Of a stretch of 64,000 nt of DNA, positions 35,401 through 44,433 are shown one piece after another; the stretch's first letter is position 1, and the number at the start of each line of letters is the position of its first letter. The notes beneath the pieces were generated by a model. The model was not told where the DNA came from, searched no databases, and saw nothing but the letters and a program-made list of their open reading frames with translations. The DNA lies in contig CM040427.1 of assembly GCA_022702705.1 (NCBI GenBank), positions 70,282,783 to 70,346,782 on the forward strand, in the 5' to 3' direction. Origin of the DNA: Papilionanthe hookeriana x Papilionanthe teres. Taxonomy: Eukaryota > Streptophyta > Magnoliopsida > Asparagales > Orchidaceae. A program made the position numbers and the translations under genes.

Positions 35401-36318
35401 GTGAGCACCAAACTACCTCCTGATTTGTTTGATTTGTTCTCTTTCAAATAAAATATTATGTTTTCAATTTTGTGGCATGTGCATTGATTTTTAAAAAGTG
35501 GGAAAAGGCCAGATTGATGTGAGCACCAAACTACCTCCTGATTTGTTTGATTTGTTCTCTTTCAAATGAAATATTATGTTTTCAATTTTGTGAGCACCAA
35601 ACTACCTCCTGATTTGTTTGATTTGTTCTCTTTCAAATGAAATATTATGTTTTCAATTTTGTGGCATGTGCATTGATTTTGTGGCATGTGCTACAAGTGC
35701 CACAGATTCGGACATTTGGAAGCAGTATGCACAACAGGGGAGTGATCCACTTCACTGACCAGGGCATCATCAAAAAGTTGGGTAAAGACTCTGTAGACCA
35801 GCTTCCAGTTGAAGAGATGAACGGTGACCAGAAAGAAGATATCGACTTCAGAGAAGATTCTCATTTTTTGAACAACTAGGAAGAGACAAAACCAGCTCCA
35901 GTGGACCCCGAGATAAAAATTCCAGCTGAGATTGAACATATCCATATTCATCCTCCTATACTTGGGATGGGCGCCTTTACTCCTTTTGAAAATCTTCAAT
36001 CAATGTCTGCAATGCCAGCCCACCATTGGCAGGAGCAGCAGGTAGTTCAAGAAGTTTCTCAGGTTCCAAATCAAGACAAATAACATCAGTCGCAACTAGA
36101 ACATAGGCTTCATTTGGAGCCGCTTTTTTCACGCGGCGCAGCCCCAAACTGCGATATTCCGTCGTTTGGCTCCCCGCTTCTCTGTCGAAGGAAGCGAAAG
36201 CGGGCGGAAAGCCGGCCGCGGGATCGACTCCGCGGCCTCAGCTTTGCCTCGCTAAATATTCCAAAATGCCCATGTTTTTGGCGCAAAGAAACAGACCCTT
36301 TGTATCTACCGATCGAGG

Positions 36319-36846
36319 ATGGAGAAAAATGTGGGCTGCGGTGGTGCTAGATCCATGGCAAATCTCCGCTTCTTCATTCTCGCTCTGACGCCTCTCTCCT
36401 ATGCTCTTCGCTTTGACATGCAATCGGGTCAAACCAAGTGCATTTCTGAAGACATCAAGTTTAACTTCATGGTTGTTTGGCAAGTACCCAGTCATCAATC
36501 CATTCGAGAACCAGCCCCTCCCGGAGTTCGACAAGATCACCGTCAGCGTATCCATTCCCAGTCAATCCACTCATGTTTCTTCCATTTCCTCCGGAAAACT
36601 TAATCCGCGTAACTTTATTTCTTCCATTTTGTTTCGATTCAGGTTAGTTCTCCATACGGGAGCAGTATACACCACGCCGTCGATTCTGGTAATTTCACTT
36701 TCACATCGTCAGAAGCCGGCGACTATCTAGCCTGCTTCTAGACCTCTGATCATAAGCCGCCAGCTACCATAACCATCGAGTTTGATTGGAGCACTGGGGT
36801 GGCTGCGAAGGTCTGGACATATGTCGCCAAAAAAGGCCAGATTGAT
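36319..36846 (+). pseudogene. Captured p24-delta gene fragment, copy 2
   Basis: Near-identical to copy 1: exon 1 is 36319-36547 and exon 2 is 36643-36846. It carries the same T insertion and the same TAG in exon 2, so both lesions predate the duplication. Differences are single-base changes (for example Ser to Phe in the ISEDIKFN stretch). From here intron-like sequence continues into the rest of the element without recognisable p24 exons. Confidence 0.85.
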
Positions 36847-36939
36847 GTGAGCACCAAACTACCTCCTGATTTGTTTGATTTGTTCTCTTTCAAAATTTTC
36901 AATTTTGTGGCATCTGCATTGATTTTTAAAAAGGGTAAA

Positions 36940-37830
36940 TAGATGATCCAGGGCTTATTCACCAACTTTAGTTTGCTTGGATATGTGCTTTGGGATTTGT
37001 CCAGTTGTTTGCACTAATAGGAGAATCAATTCTTTTTCTTCAAATTGAATCACTTCACATTAGAAGATCTTTTGACAGAATATGTAATCAGATTTGGTTT
37101 GATCGTACCTTAATCTCCATCGGATTTGAGATCGTATGGCATGGGTTAAATGCCTCCAATCCAAAGGCTAACACACTTGTGGAGGGTTAGGACATGCCTA
37201 GAACAGTTTCTGTTTTGCATGTAGATTGTTTTTTCCACTTGCTAACATGAAACGCTGATACTTATATAACATCGTCATGTCATTATTTGATAAATTTTAG
37301 GACTCAATTTGTGGATACTTTATCAAACTGTAATAGATGACACATTTGGACATGTTTAAATTTTAAGTTTATGGCTGAATATTAATTTGGTCTGATCAAT
37401 CTTCAAGGATTTTGTGAACTATGATTCCTGACTATACTTTTGTTATCAATTGTATTTAGCTGAATATGTGAAAGAATTTATAACAGGTGAGTGCTTCAAG
37501 TGTGGTAATTGGTGATTCCTGCTATTCTCCTTTTGTAATCTCTTGGTTTCTTCACTGTGGGTTTTCTCTATGTTTCATCCTGTGATGTGTGTAAAAATTA
37601 AAACAAACAAATATAGTAAACTACTTAATTTCTCTGAGTTCTTGTTTATTGTTTGCCCTTTTTCTTTGGGCTTTAATTCATTGTAATTGTGAATGGAATT
37701 TTTGATGAAAACTCTTCCTTGTTGGTGTATGATTTTCATTTAACATTGAAAGTTCTTGGCGGAAGAAGATAGAGTATGAAGTTTGAATTCCATATTTTGA
37801 AGGTTGTTGGCAATGCCATATGAGCACTTC
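36940..37830. other. Interior of the Pack-type element, no recognisable gene
   Basis: AT-rich, intron-like sequence. The missing C-terminal p24 exons were looked for and not found. Open frame 36990-37190 has no recognisable domain. Confidence 0.4.
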
Positions 37831-38119
37831 TAGTTAGTTTGCATATGTTTCTCTTGGTCAGAAGAGATGAGTTTTCTTCAAGTAGTGAATTTCTTTCAAA
37901 TTCAGTTTCTTCCAATGCCTGTTTTGGCTTTCACAGTTCCTGTTTATTATCATCCAGATCTAGCTTCAGACTTTCATGCCCAGACAATAGCAGAGAGTTT
38001 TCTTCTTTCATTGAATTAAGTTTAAATTCCATAGCTTCCAAGGTTTGTTTGTGTTTTGATAGTTCTTGGTTATTATTTTGAAACACTAGCTTTAGATTTT
38101 CACATGCGGTCAAAAGCAT
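37830..38119 (-). pseudogene. Captured coiled-coil fragment
   Basis: On the minus strand an open segment begins MLLTACENLKLVFQNNNQEL at 38119 and continues with repeating KHKQTLEAMEFKLNSMKEEN- and SGHESLKLDLDDNKQEL-type heptads. The pattern of Leu and charged residues indicates a long coiled coil. After a stop the same pattern continues to about 37860 in degraded form. The parent gene is not recognised. Its strand is opposite to the p24 and bHLH pieces, as expected for separate capture events. Confidence 0.5.
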
Positions 38120-38138
38120 AAATTTCTCTGTAATTGGA

Positions 38139-38210
38139 GATTGGCAGATTCATTTCAGTGAATTGGAGATTGGCAGATTCATTTCAGTGAATTGGAGATT
38201 GGCAGATTGA
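38139..38210 (+). repeat. Three tandem units of about 28 bp
   Basis: The unit TTGGAGATTGGCAGATT followed by CATTTCAGTGAA occurs two and a half times in a row, each unit nearly identical. It lies between the coiled-coil and bHLH fragments. Confidence 0.85.
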
Positions 38211-38740
38211 ATTTTAGGGTCGAAATCACTATAAATTTAATTAATATGATGCTTTGATTCACAATCTTAGTGAATTCATTTCAGATTCTATTGCTGTTAA
38301 GTCTTGTTTATGTTTGGACAATTTCTTGTTATTAGCTTCCTGTGGCTCTTTGTCTGCCTGGGCTCCCATGGACGTTGCTGGAAGCTCGACTGTACGTCAG
38401 CCAGATTGATTGGGGTTCCAAAACTAACATGGTTCGAGTAGGTTTCATCTTCCTCTCAATATTCTGCTTTGATTCTTTTGCTCCTCTTAATGCTGAGATT
38501 TGTTACAGGAAGAAAGTTGAGATTTCTTTCTTACAGTCAATAATTCTTTTATTCTTTAATTAATACTTGTAATAGGCAAAAAAAGAAAGTGGAATAAGAT
38601 TAATATCATTCTTTGATTAACTTATTAAAAGAACATATCACTGATTTGATGTTAAAAATGCCATTTCTTATTTGAAGCAAAATATTTTCTTTTTTTTCTA
38701 TTCAGAGATATATGAAGAAATTTAACACTTTTGTAGATAG

Positions 38741-38917
38741 CTGGATAAAGTTTCCATTTTCGGCGATGCAATTGAGTATTTGAAAGAGCTTTTACAGAGA
38801 ATCAATGACCTTCACAATGAACTCGAGTCGACCGATTCTTCTATGCCGGCTTCTAGCACATCAAGCTTTCACCCCTTAACACGTTCACAACGAACTCGAC
38901 TCGATGCATTAGGATGA
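38741..38917 (+). pseudogene. Captured ICE1/SCREAM-type bHLH exon
   Basis: After a splice-acceptor TAGATAG the frame reads [20 protein letters not shown], then [10 protein letters not shown] and SFHPLT, ending in TGA after 58 codons. In ICE1/SCRM proteins, transcription factors for cold response and stomatal development, this is the second helix of the bHLH and its following segment (family form [29 protein letters not shown]...SFHPLT). The start of the exon coincides with the known exon onset at that place. The DNA-binding basic region and the C-terminal ACT-like domain are missing, so no functional factor is encoded. Confidence 0.85.
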
Positions 38918-39449
38918 AATGAAAATTTTGAATTTGGATGATTAATACCTTGTATTTGAAGTTTTAAGTGTTTTATATGTACAAGCGCAAAAAAAAAAAA
39001 AAACAAAAACAAAAATCTCTCTAGTTTGAAATAGTAAAGATATGTAATTTATTTTTTTTATTTTATTTGTTGGGATGAATTGAGAGGATCTGACAAATGT
39101 GGATGAATCTGATTATTTTCGAGTGTTTGTGTTCTATTAGTGATTTATTTCGTGCTCAAACTTGAAACTTGTATTGTTCAAAAATTTGTGATATTAGGTG
39201 TATCTGAATATTTGTTTCATTTTGAAAGGAATTTCTGCATCTGAAGTATAAAATATGTGATTGTAACAGTTCTGTTTTAAACTAATATACTAAATAGGGG
39301 CAGAATGATCATTCCTCCGTAAATAGTGCCTTACATATTGTTTTCACACAATTGCACCAAACGGACACTCGCACTTCCCGCAAGAACTTTCTAGGCAGCG
39401 CAGATGCATACTGAAAAACTGAGAATCTGCAGCTGCGCCAAACAGAGCC

Positions 39450-39583
39450 ATAATCTTCTTAGATCTCATTCTCTGTATAGCCATGAACTTTCTGCTACAG
39501 AGAATGTACTACGAGGAGCTTGAAGCTTCGACAAATAAAAATGCAACTCCCTCCAACCTCAGAAGACTAACACATGGTTCCCC
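39450..39583 (+). other. Remaining internal sequence of the gag-only element
   Basis: About 130 bases between the right end of the Pack-type element and the 3' LTR. They continue the interrupted internal region. No domain is recognised in so short a piece. Confidence 0.45.
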
Positions 39584-40410
39584 TGTGTGGACGCGGGAGC
39601 AGGTTCCCGCATTGTCGCGGGTCTAGGGGAGTCGGGAAAACAAACAGCCGGCTGAACCGGCTAGTAAGACCGGTCCAGGGAACCTGATTCAGCCATCCAA
39701 TGGGGCGAGCGGCATCAGGCGGACCAGGCGACCTATTCTTTCGCGTCTCCCACCCAGATCGAGTCTTTCCTTTTGTGTCTTCCGCTCGGTTAGATTGTTA
39801 CTGTCCGCCTCATCCTTTTTTCATTCCCCTCTTCTTTCCTTTCTTGTTTCCCGCGTAGCTAGGGCTATATCTATGCTGGTTTGCTAGGAGTCTTGGGGGA
39901 TTTTTCTATTTGTTGACTTAAGATTCCCGTGAGGAGTTATTTTTCTCTTTGTGAACTGTATCCGTGGAGGTGGTGGTGCTTCGACTGTATTTTTACTCCG
40001 AAGTGGTGATTGCATCTCTCATTTTATCTTCCCTACCTATTCTCCTCCACTTTCCTTAGCCGCCGGCCACCCCCAACAGCTTCGCCGCTTGCTTTTCGGC
40101 CTGCCCTCTTGGTCCAGTCTTCCCCGCTTGCTGTCCAGCCTGCCCTCTTGCTGTTCAGCCTTCCTCGCTTGATGTCCGGCCTTACCTTTTGCTGTCAAGC
40201 CTTCCTCGCTTGTCCGGCCTTACCTTTTGTTGTCCAGCCTTCCTCGCTTGTCAAGCCTTCCTCGCTTGCTGTTACCTTTTGTTGTCCAGCCTTCCTCGCT
40301 TGCTGTTCAGCCTTCCTCGCTTAGTGTCCGGCCTTACCTTTTGCTGTCCAGCCTTCCTCGCTTGCTGTCCCTCCTGCCCTCTTGCTGTTCAGCCTTCCCA
40401 TACTGATTCA
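39584..40410 (+). repeat. 3' LTR of the gag-only retroelement, truncated
   Basis: Collinear with 32907-33823 but missing about the last 160 bases, including the end before the PBS. The minisatellite occupies about 40078-40400. Homology stops near the ATACTGATTCA block, where the unrelated short open frame ending at 40548 begins. Confidence 0.75.
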
Positions 40411-40548
40411 AGTGAAACTACTCAAAGAGATGATGGCCAGTCAATAAACCTGATGAACTATCATTTTCCATCTGGAGATTGGTACTTAAATCCAAGGTCA
40501 ATGCTACAGAGAAAACACCAAAAATCTAAAAGCCTGTCGGCCGCTTAA
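40398..40548 (+). pseudogene. Unrecognised short C-terminal-like open frame
   Basis: The frame running out of the LTR minisatellite continues as SSETTQRDDGQSINLMNYHF, then PSGDWYLNPRSMLQRKHQKS, ending KSLSAA and TAA at 40548. Codon use and composition look protein-like, unlike the flanking repeat, so it may be the last exon of a host gene cut by the LTR break. I do not recognise the family. A T-rich tract follows. Confidence 0.35.
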
Positions 40549-40758
40549 AGTTGCGTCTCTTTTTTTTTTTAATGGATATATGTATATTAGTTTTGAAAAT
40601 AAGATTTTTAAATTTTAAAATATTAGAATGAGAAAGGACGGATCTCATTCGTTAAGTAGTTTAGATGAACGAGCGTAATATCGCGAGTAACGCATCTATT
40701 CCGAAGAATAGACACTTTACTCGACAATATCGCTCGATCAAATAAACCACAAAATTCA
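40549..40758. other. Short gene-free stretch before the Athila-type element
   Basis: AT-rich sequence followed by about 100 bases of mixed composition. No target duplication matching the far side of the Athila-type element is visible. Confidence 0.4.
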
Positions 40759-42928
40759 TGACATCCGTTCCGTCCGCGAACCTTTATGTGGACCGACAAA
40801 TTCCCTATTTAATACAAAAGAATTAAATAGGGTTTATATTATCGGGGTCTTTAAAACTCCCTATAGAGGCAAGCCCCTATAGTTAATTACCCCTCAAACG
40901 ACCGAAGTCACCTGAGAGAACTCTCGATTTAGATCGCGGGTCTCTATCTTCACGAATTCGAAAGGTAGGGTTTTCAACGAAATTTGGTAGCAGGAAATTC
41001 AATAGGTGAAAGGCGCAATGTGGAACAGTTATTTCTGGAGTCAAAGAGAGAAGGGTAGGGGATGTCACAGATCCCGAGGAAAACCTCGAGGACGTCCCAG
41101 ACTATCCTATGGTTGGGTTTTGAATTTTGGAAAGAGATTTATTTTAATTTCAATCCTGCAAATTAATTATAGGAATTACGTTTGCATAATGTCCTGATTA
41201 TGCAAACTACCTGAAAGGTAGAAGGATTTATGTCGTATCAGACGACAACCTCGGAAACCTAAACGAGTTAGGGCTTATATCACACAGGAGGGCCGTGCAA
41301 AGGCCTAAAAGAACATGTGAGAATTTATGCCGCGCTAGGCGAACTACCTCGAAGTCCTAGGGCTTGTTATTTAAACTAAAGAATGGTTTTGCTGATGTCG
41401 ACACAGGTTTTGCTGAAGAAGATGGTCGTGCTGCCCACCGTGCTCCAAGCTCCACGTCGTAGCAAGAATCGCAGTTTAGATTTAAAGTCTTAAGTTAAAG
41501 TGAGCATGCAAGTCGTTTATTATTTTTATTGCAAGTGAGTGTGTGCAACCGTGACATGAGTAGCAAAAAAAAGCAGTAAACAGGAGCATGCTATAGCAAG
41601 CTAAACAGTAGACATGTCATGCTAAACAGGAGTATACTAAGCTATGCAGGAAGTAACATGCTATAACAGGTAAAACATGCTGAGCAGGAGAAAGTACAGG
41701 AAATGTAAAACGTGCTAAGCAGGAGAAAGTACGGGAAAGATAAAACATGCTAAGCAAGTATGTATTGAAAGCAAGCAGCATAGACTAGCAGGAGTATGTG
41801 CTGAAAAGTAAAATATGTCAAGCAGGTATAACAGTAAGGAAAGTAAAGACTGTCACAGGAGTACCGTATGCTTTGCTTATCCTCGGCGCGCTGTTACCTG
41901 TTTATTGTTATTTTATTTTTTTTCTTTATATTTTTCTTATTTCCTGCAGCAGATTTATTAGTACCAAAAGAGCAGGAGTAGAAGTAGTAAGTGAAAACAA
42001 CCTAGCTAAACAGGGGTACTATGGTGTGTACAAAGAAAGTAAAGTCTGAAAACTCAACAGTAAAAACGAAGGAAAACGGCGAGAAAGCGAGGAAAATCAC
42101 AGAAGAAAACTAAGAAAGTCGGGAAAGAAAGAAAAGAAATGTCCGTAGAAAACTCCGAGAAAAGTCACGAACGAAAACAAAACAAAGTCGCAGAAAACCG
42201 CAAAGAACACCGGAAGAAACGTGCAGATGGCCCGCTAAACTCACGACAAACTGTAAGAAAGCCATGGGGCATCTGGGAAGAAAAACCCGTAAGCACGGTG
42301 GTGTTTCGGACTCAGAGCTGTGCTAATGTCCGAACTTGAGTGCTGACTACTAGACCGACTTTCGCAGAAGGCGATCCTAATCCGACTCGAATAGCCAACC
42401 GTGGACCTTTATAAATTTTCACACATTTCATTTTTGGTTTTCATGCAAGCAAGACTGTAGGTAAGTATGATGTGTAGTAGTGGAGGTAATTTTGTATTTT
42501 TCAAACATATATATTTTTTTGTTTTAAAACATTTCAGTCCACGGGTTGACTATCCTAATAGGACTAGGTCTACGAACATTAGACTGTCGGCAGTAGAAAC
42601 CCCGAGGACGGTCGAACGGTTCCGTGATTCCCGCTCTACTCTCTACGCAGTCTCCGAGTCAGGCGGCCCCATTCTATGATTCTCGTAATTTTTCTCGTTT
42701 TGCAGTCTCATCCATGTCCCCACCGCACTTACAGCCTTGTTTGATGGCCCCATGTATAACCTGATCGCTGAAAAATTTATTAAGAAATTCATACCTATTT
42801 TTGATGAAATTGCACTTTAAAGAAGAGTATTTTCTTTATTTTGTTGCAGGAATTAATAATTTAGGTGATAAAAGCAAAAATCATAAAAAGGAGCGAATTT
42901 GGAGCAAAATCATGCAATTTAGTCTTGA

Positions 42929-43101
42929 GTCGCCGACGGCGAGATCGAGCTCGCCGACGGCGAGGTTACAAGAAGAAAATTCGAAGAATTTATAACTGTC
43001 TCGGCCGACGGCGAGCCCGAGCCCGCCGACGGCGAGCTAGAGCGGTTTGAAGATCTTCAGAAGCCTCGCCGACGGCGAGGTAGTTCGTCGCCGACGGCGA
43101 G
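42929..43101 (+). repeat. Six-copy palindrome cluster, 5' LTR
   Basis: The 15-mer CTCGCCGACGGCGAG is its own reverse complement except for the central base. Copies: 42929 (G first), 42950 (perfect), 43000 (one inserted G), 43022 (C second), 43065 (perfect, extendable to 17) and 43087 (G first). Spacers are 6-50 bases of ordinary sequence. The cluster is 80-255 bases upstream of the TATA box, in U3. All six copies contain GCCGAC. Confidence 0.92.
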
Positions 43102-43179
43102 GTAGTTCAAATGGCACATATACATTGAACCTGGACACTTTTTGAAGAGATGCTTACACACCTCTTGGACCTTTGCTTA

Positions 43180-43195
43180 CCTCTATATATAGAGG
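43180..43195 (+). promoter_or_regulatory. LTR TATA box inside a 16-bp palindrome
   Basis: CCTCTATATATAGAGG is a perfect palindrome containing the TATA box of the LTR. In the 3' LTR the same site reads CCTCTATATATGAGG at 56338-56352, so the TATA is kept and the symmetry lost. Transcription should start about 30 bases downstream. Confidence 0.7.
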
Positions 43196-44273
43196 CCGAA
43201 ATTCAGTCTCTTGGGTGTTAATTTTTGTGCAGTAGTGTGTCTTTAGTAAGTTTAGTGAGTAATTAGTGAGTCATGCTGTACTGGAAGAAAGAGTCAAAGG
43301 AACTACGAGGAGTCTGTTTGGGGATAAATCGAGATAAGTATTTGTATTTATTGTTTTTTTTACTTTAAATGAAATCCATGCTTAGTTTAGTTCCCATGCA
43401 TTCTGAGTAGTTTATTAGTCTTTCTCCTCGTTTATGAAATTAAGTGACTTGATGAAATTAAAATAGAGATACTTATATATATTAATAAATTGTGATAATT
43501 TTTACTTAAAACTTAATTTACTTTCAATCGGCCATTTGATTTGTTAAAATATGTTGATTATCAACTATAGTAAAAATTACATCCGATATTCGGGAATTCA
43601 AAAGCCTTGGAAGGAGGGTGCGAATAAATAGGGAAATAATATCATTGGGCGTAGAATTGAGCATTTTAGTGTGACGGACTAAAATATTCAATTCGGTCCT
43701 ATTGTTTCGAGAGTCGAAGTGTAGATGTTAGCCCTCGGGCGAGGGAACGTGGGAGCTCGAAGTGGCGGTCGGTATCCTCCCAAGCCTAGCCGCAGATTCA
43801 GTAATCAAACATAGGATTAGTCAATATTCTTTACACCTGGACCAAAGGGTAAAGAATAAGGAATGCTCCTATTTGTCACAATACCTTAAAATTATCTATT
43901 TAAATTCATCAATCACTTAAATTTCTAAACAAGGGGAAAGATACTTTTTCTGAATAGTTAAGACTTATTTAAGCAATTAGTTTAATTTCATGCACTTTCA
44001 ATACGTATTAATTTTCTACTTAGTTAAGTTACCTAATTAAAATACTCGATTTACTTTATTGCGCTCAAATTTAGAATTCCAAATTTTCATATACTATTTT
44101 AAAAATTATTATTATTATTTTAAATTAGTTGTTATTTAATTTTCTCTTTCCCTCGTGGGATCGATAACCGAGGACTCCACTAGAGCCTCGTATTACTTGA
44201 TACGATACGTATACTTGCGTAGCATCCACAACATAAACAATTACAATTCTATACATATAAATAGCGGGGTTAA

Positions 44274-44290
44274 GTTTTTGGCGTCGTTGC
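44274..44290 (+). promoter_or_regulatory. PBS-like sequence inside the LTR end
   Basis: GTTTTTGGCGTCGTTGC lies 40 bases before the LTR end and repeats the start of the real primer-binding site that follows the LTR. The 3' LTR carries it too, at about 57425-57441. It suggests that the LTR end was extended past an older PBS. Confidence 0.65.
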
Positions 44291-44336
44291 AATTAAATTA
44301 AAAATATCATAATAAAAAAATTGTGGGTCAAGTTTT

Positions 44337-44354
44337 TGGCGCCGTTGCCGGGGA
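44337..44354 (+). promoter_or_regulatory. Primer-binding site, Asp tRNA type
   Basis: TGGCGCCGTTGCCGGGGA begins six bases after the LTR. This 18-mer is the standard primer-binding site of Athila and related plant elements, complementary to the 3' end of tRNA-Asp. It is intact. Confidence 0.9.
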
Positions 44355-44433
44355 GAGTAAGAAAAATTTACTAAAGTAACAGACTATTTTAAAATAATCA
44401 TAATAAATAAATTAATATCTATTCTGAAATTGT

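Larger units (their letters stand above)
34243..36936 (+). repeat. 1.45-kb tandem segmental duplication
   Basis: 34243-35687 and 35688 to about 36936 are near-identical direct copies offset by about 1446 bases. The unit starts inside the zinc knuckle of the gag remnant, crosses the left end of the Harbinger-like element and ends in the second intron of the captured p24 gene. It was therefore formed after the transposon had landed in the retroelement. A 75-95-bp piece starting GTGAGCACCAAACTACCTCC is repeated three times at the end of copy 1 (35401, about 35519 and 35592). Confidence 0.88.
34660..39449 (+). mobile_element. Harbinger-like element carrying host gene fragments (Pack-type)
   Basis: The left end GGCTTCGTTTGGAGCCGC and the right end, reverse-complemented, GGCTCTGTTTGGCGCAGC match at 14 of 18 positions and resemble the termini of the Harbinger element at 6938-10573. 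The trinucleotide ATA lies on both sides (34657-34659 and 39450-39452). The interior has no transposase. It carries p24-delta exons with their intron (present twice through the later duplication), a minus-strand coiled-coil segment and an ICE1/SCREAM-type bHLH exon with splice acceptor. Introns are retained, so capture was at the DNA level. The element interrupts the gag-only LTR element. The ATA duplication is atypical (TWA expected), so the superfamily call is an inference. Confidence 0.7.
40759..44330 (+). repeat. 5' LTR of the Athila-type element
   Basis: 3572 bp, visually a few percent different from the 3' LTR. It holds CAGGAG/ATGCTAA-rich short-period sequence (about 41570-41830), a cluster of six GC-rich palindromes (42929-43101), a TATA box (about 43184) and AT-rich downstream sequence. 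Small open frames shared with the 3' LTR (for example 41006-41197 and 42139-42339) have no recognisable domain and are not called as genes. Confidence 0.93.

Noticed and set aside
41006..42339. Open frames shared by both LTRs (for example 41006-41197 with 54162-54353; 42139-42339 with 55297-55497)
   Set aside because: They are shared because the LTRs are copies. No recognisable domain, no start context, and the flanking sequence is non-coding.
42865..43050. Arg-rich open frames over the palindrome clusters (also 994-1218 and 55960-56235)
   Set aside because: The Arg-rich stretch is only the translation of the CGCCGACGGCGAG repeat. Frames differ between the LTRs and no domain is present.
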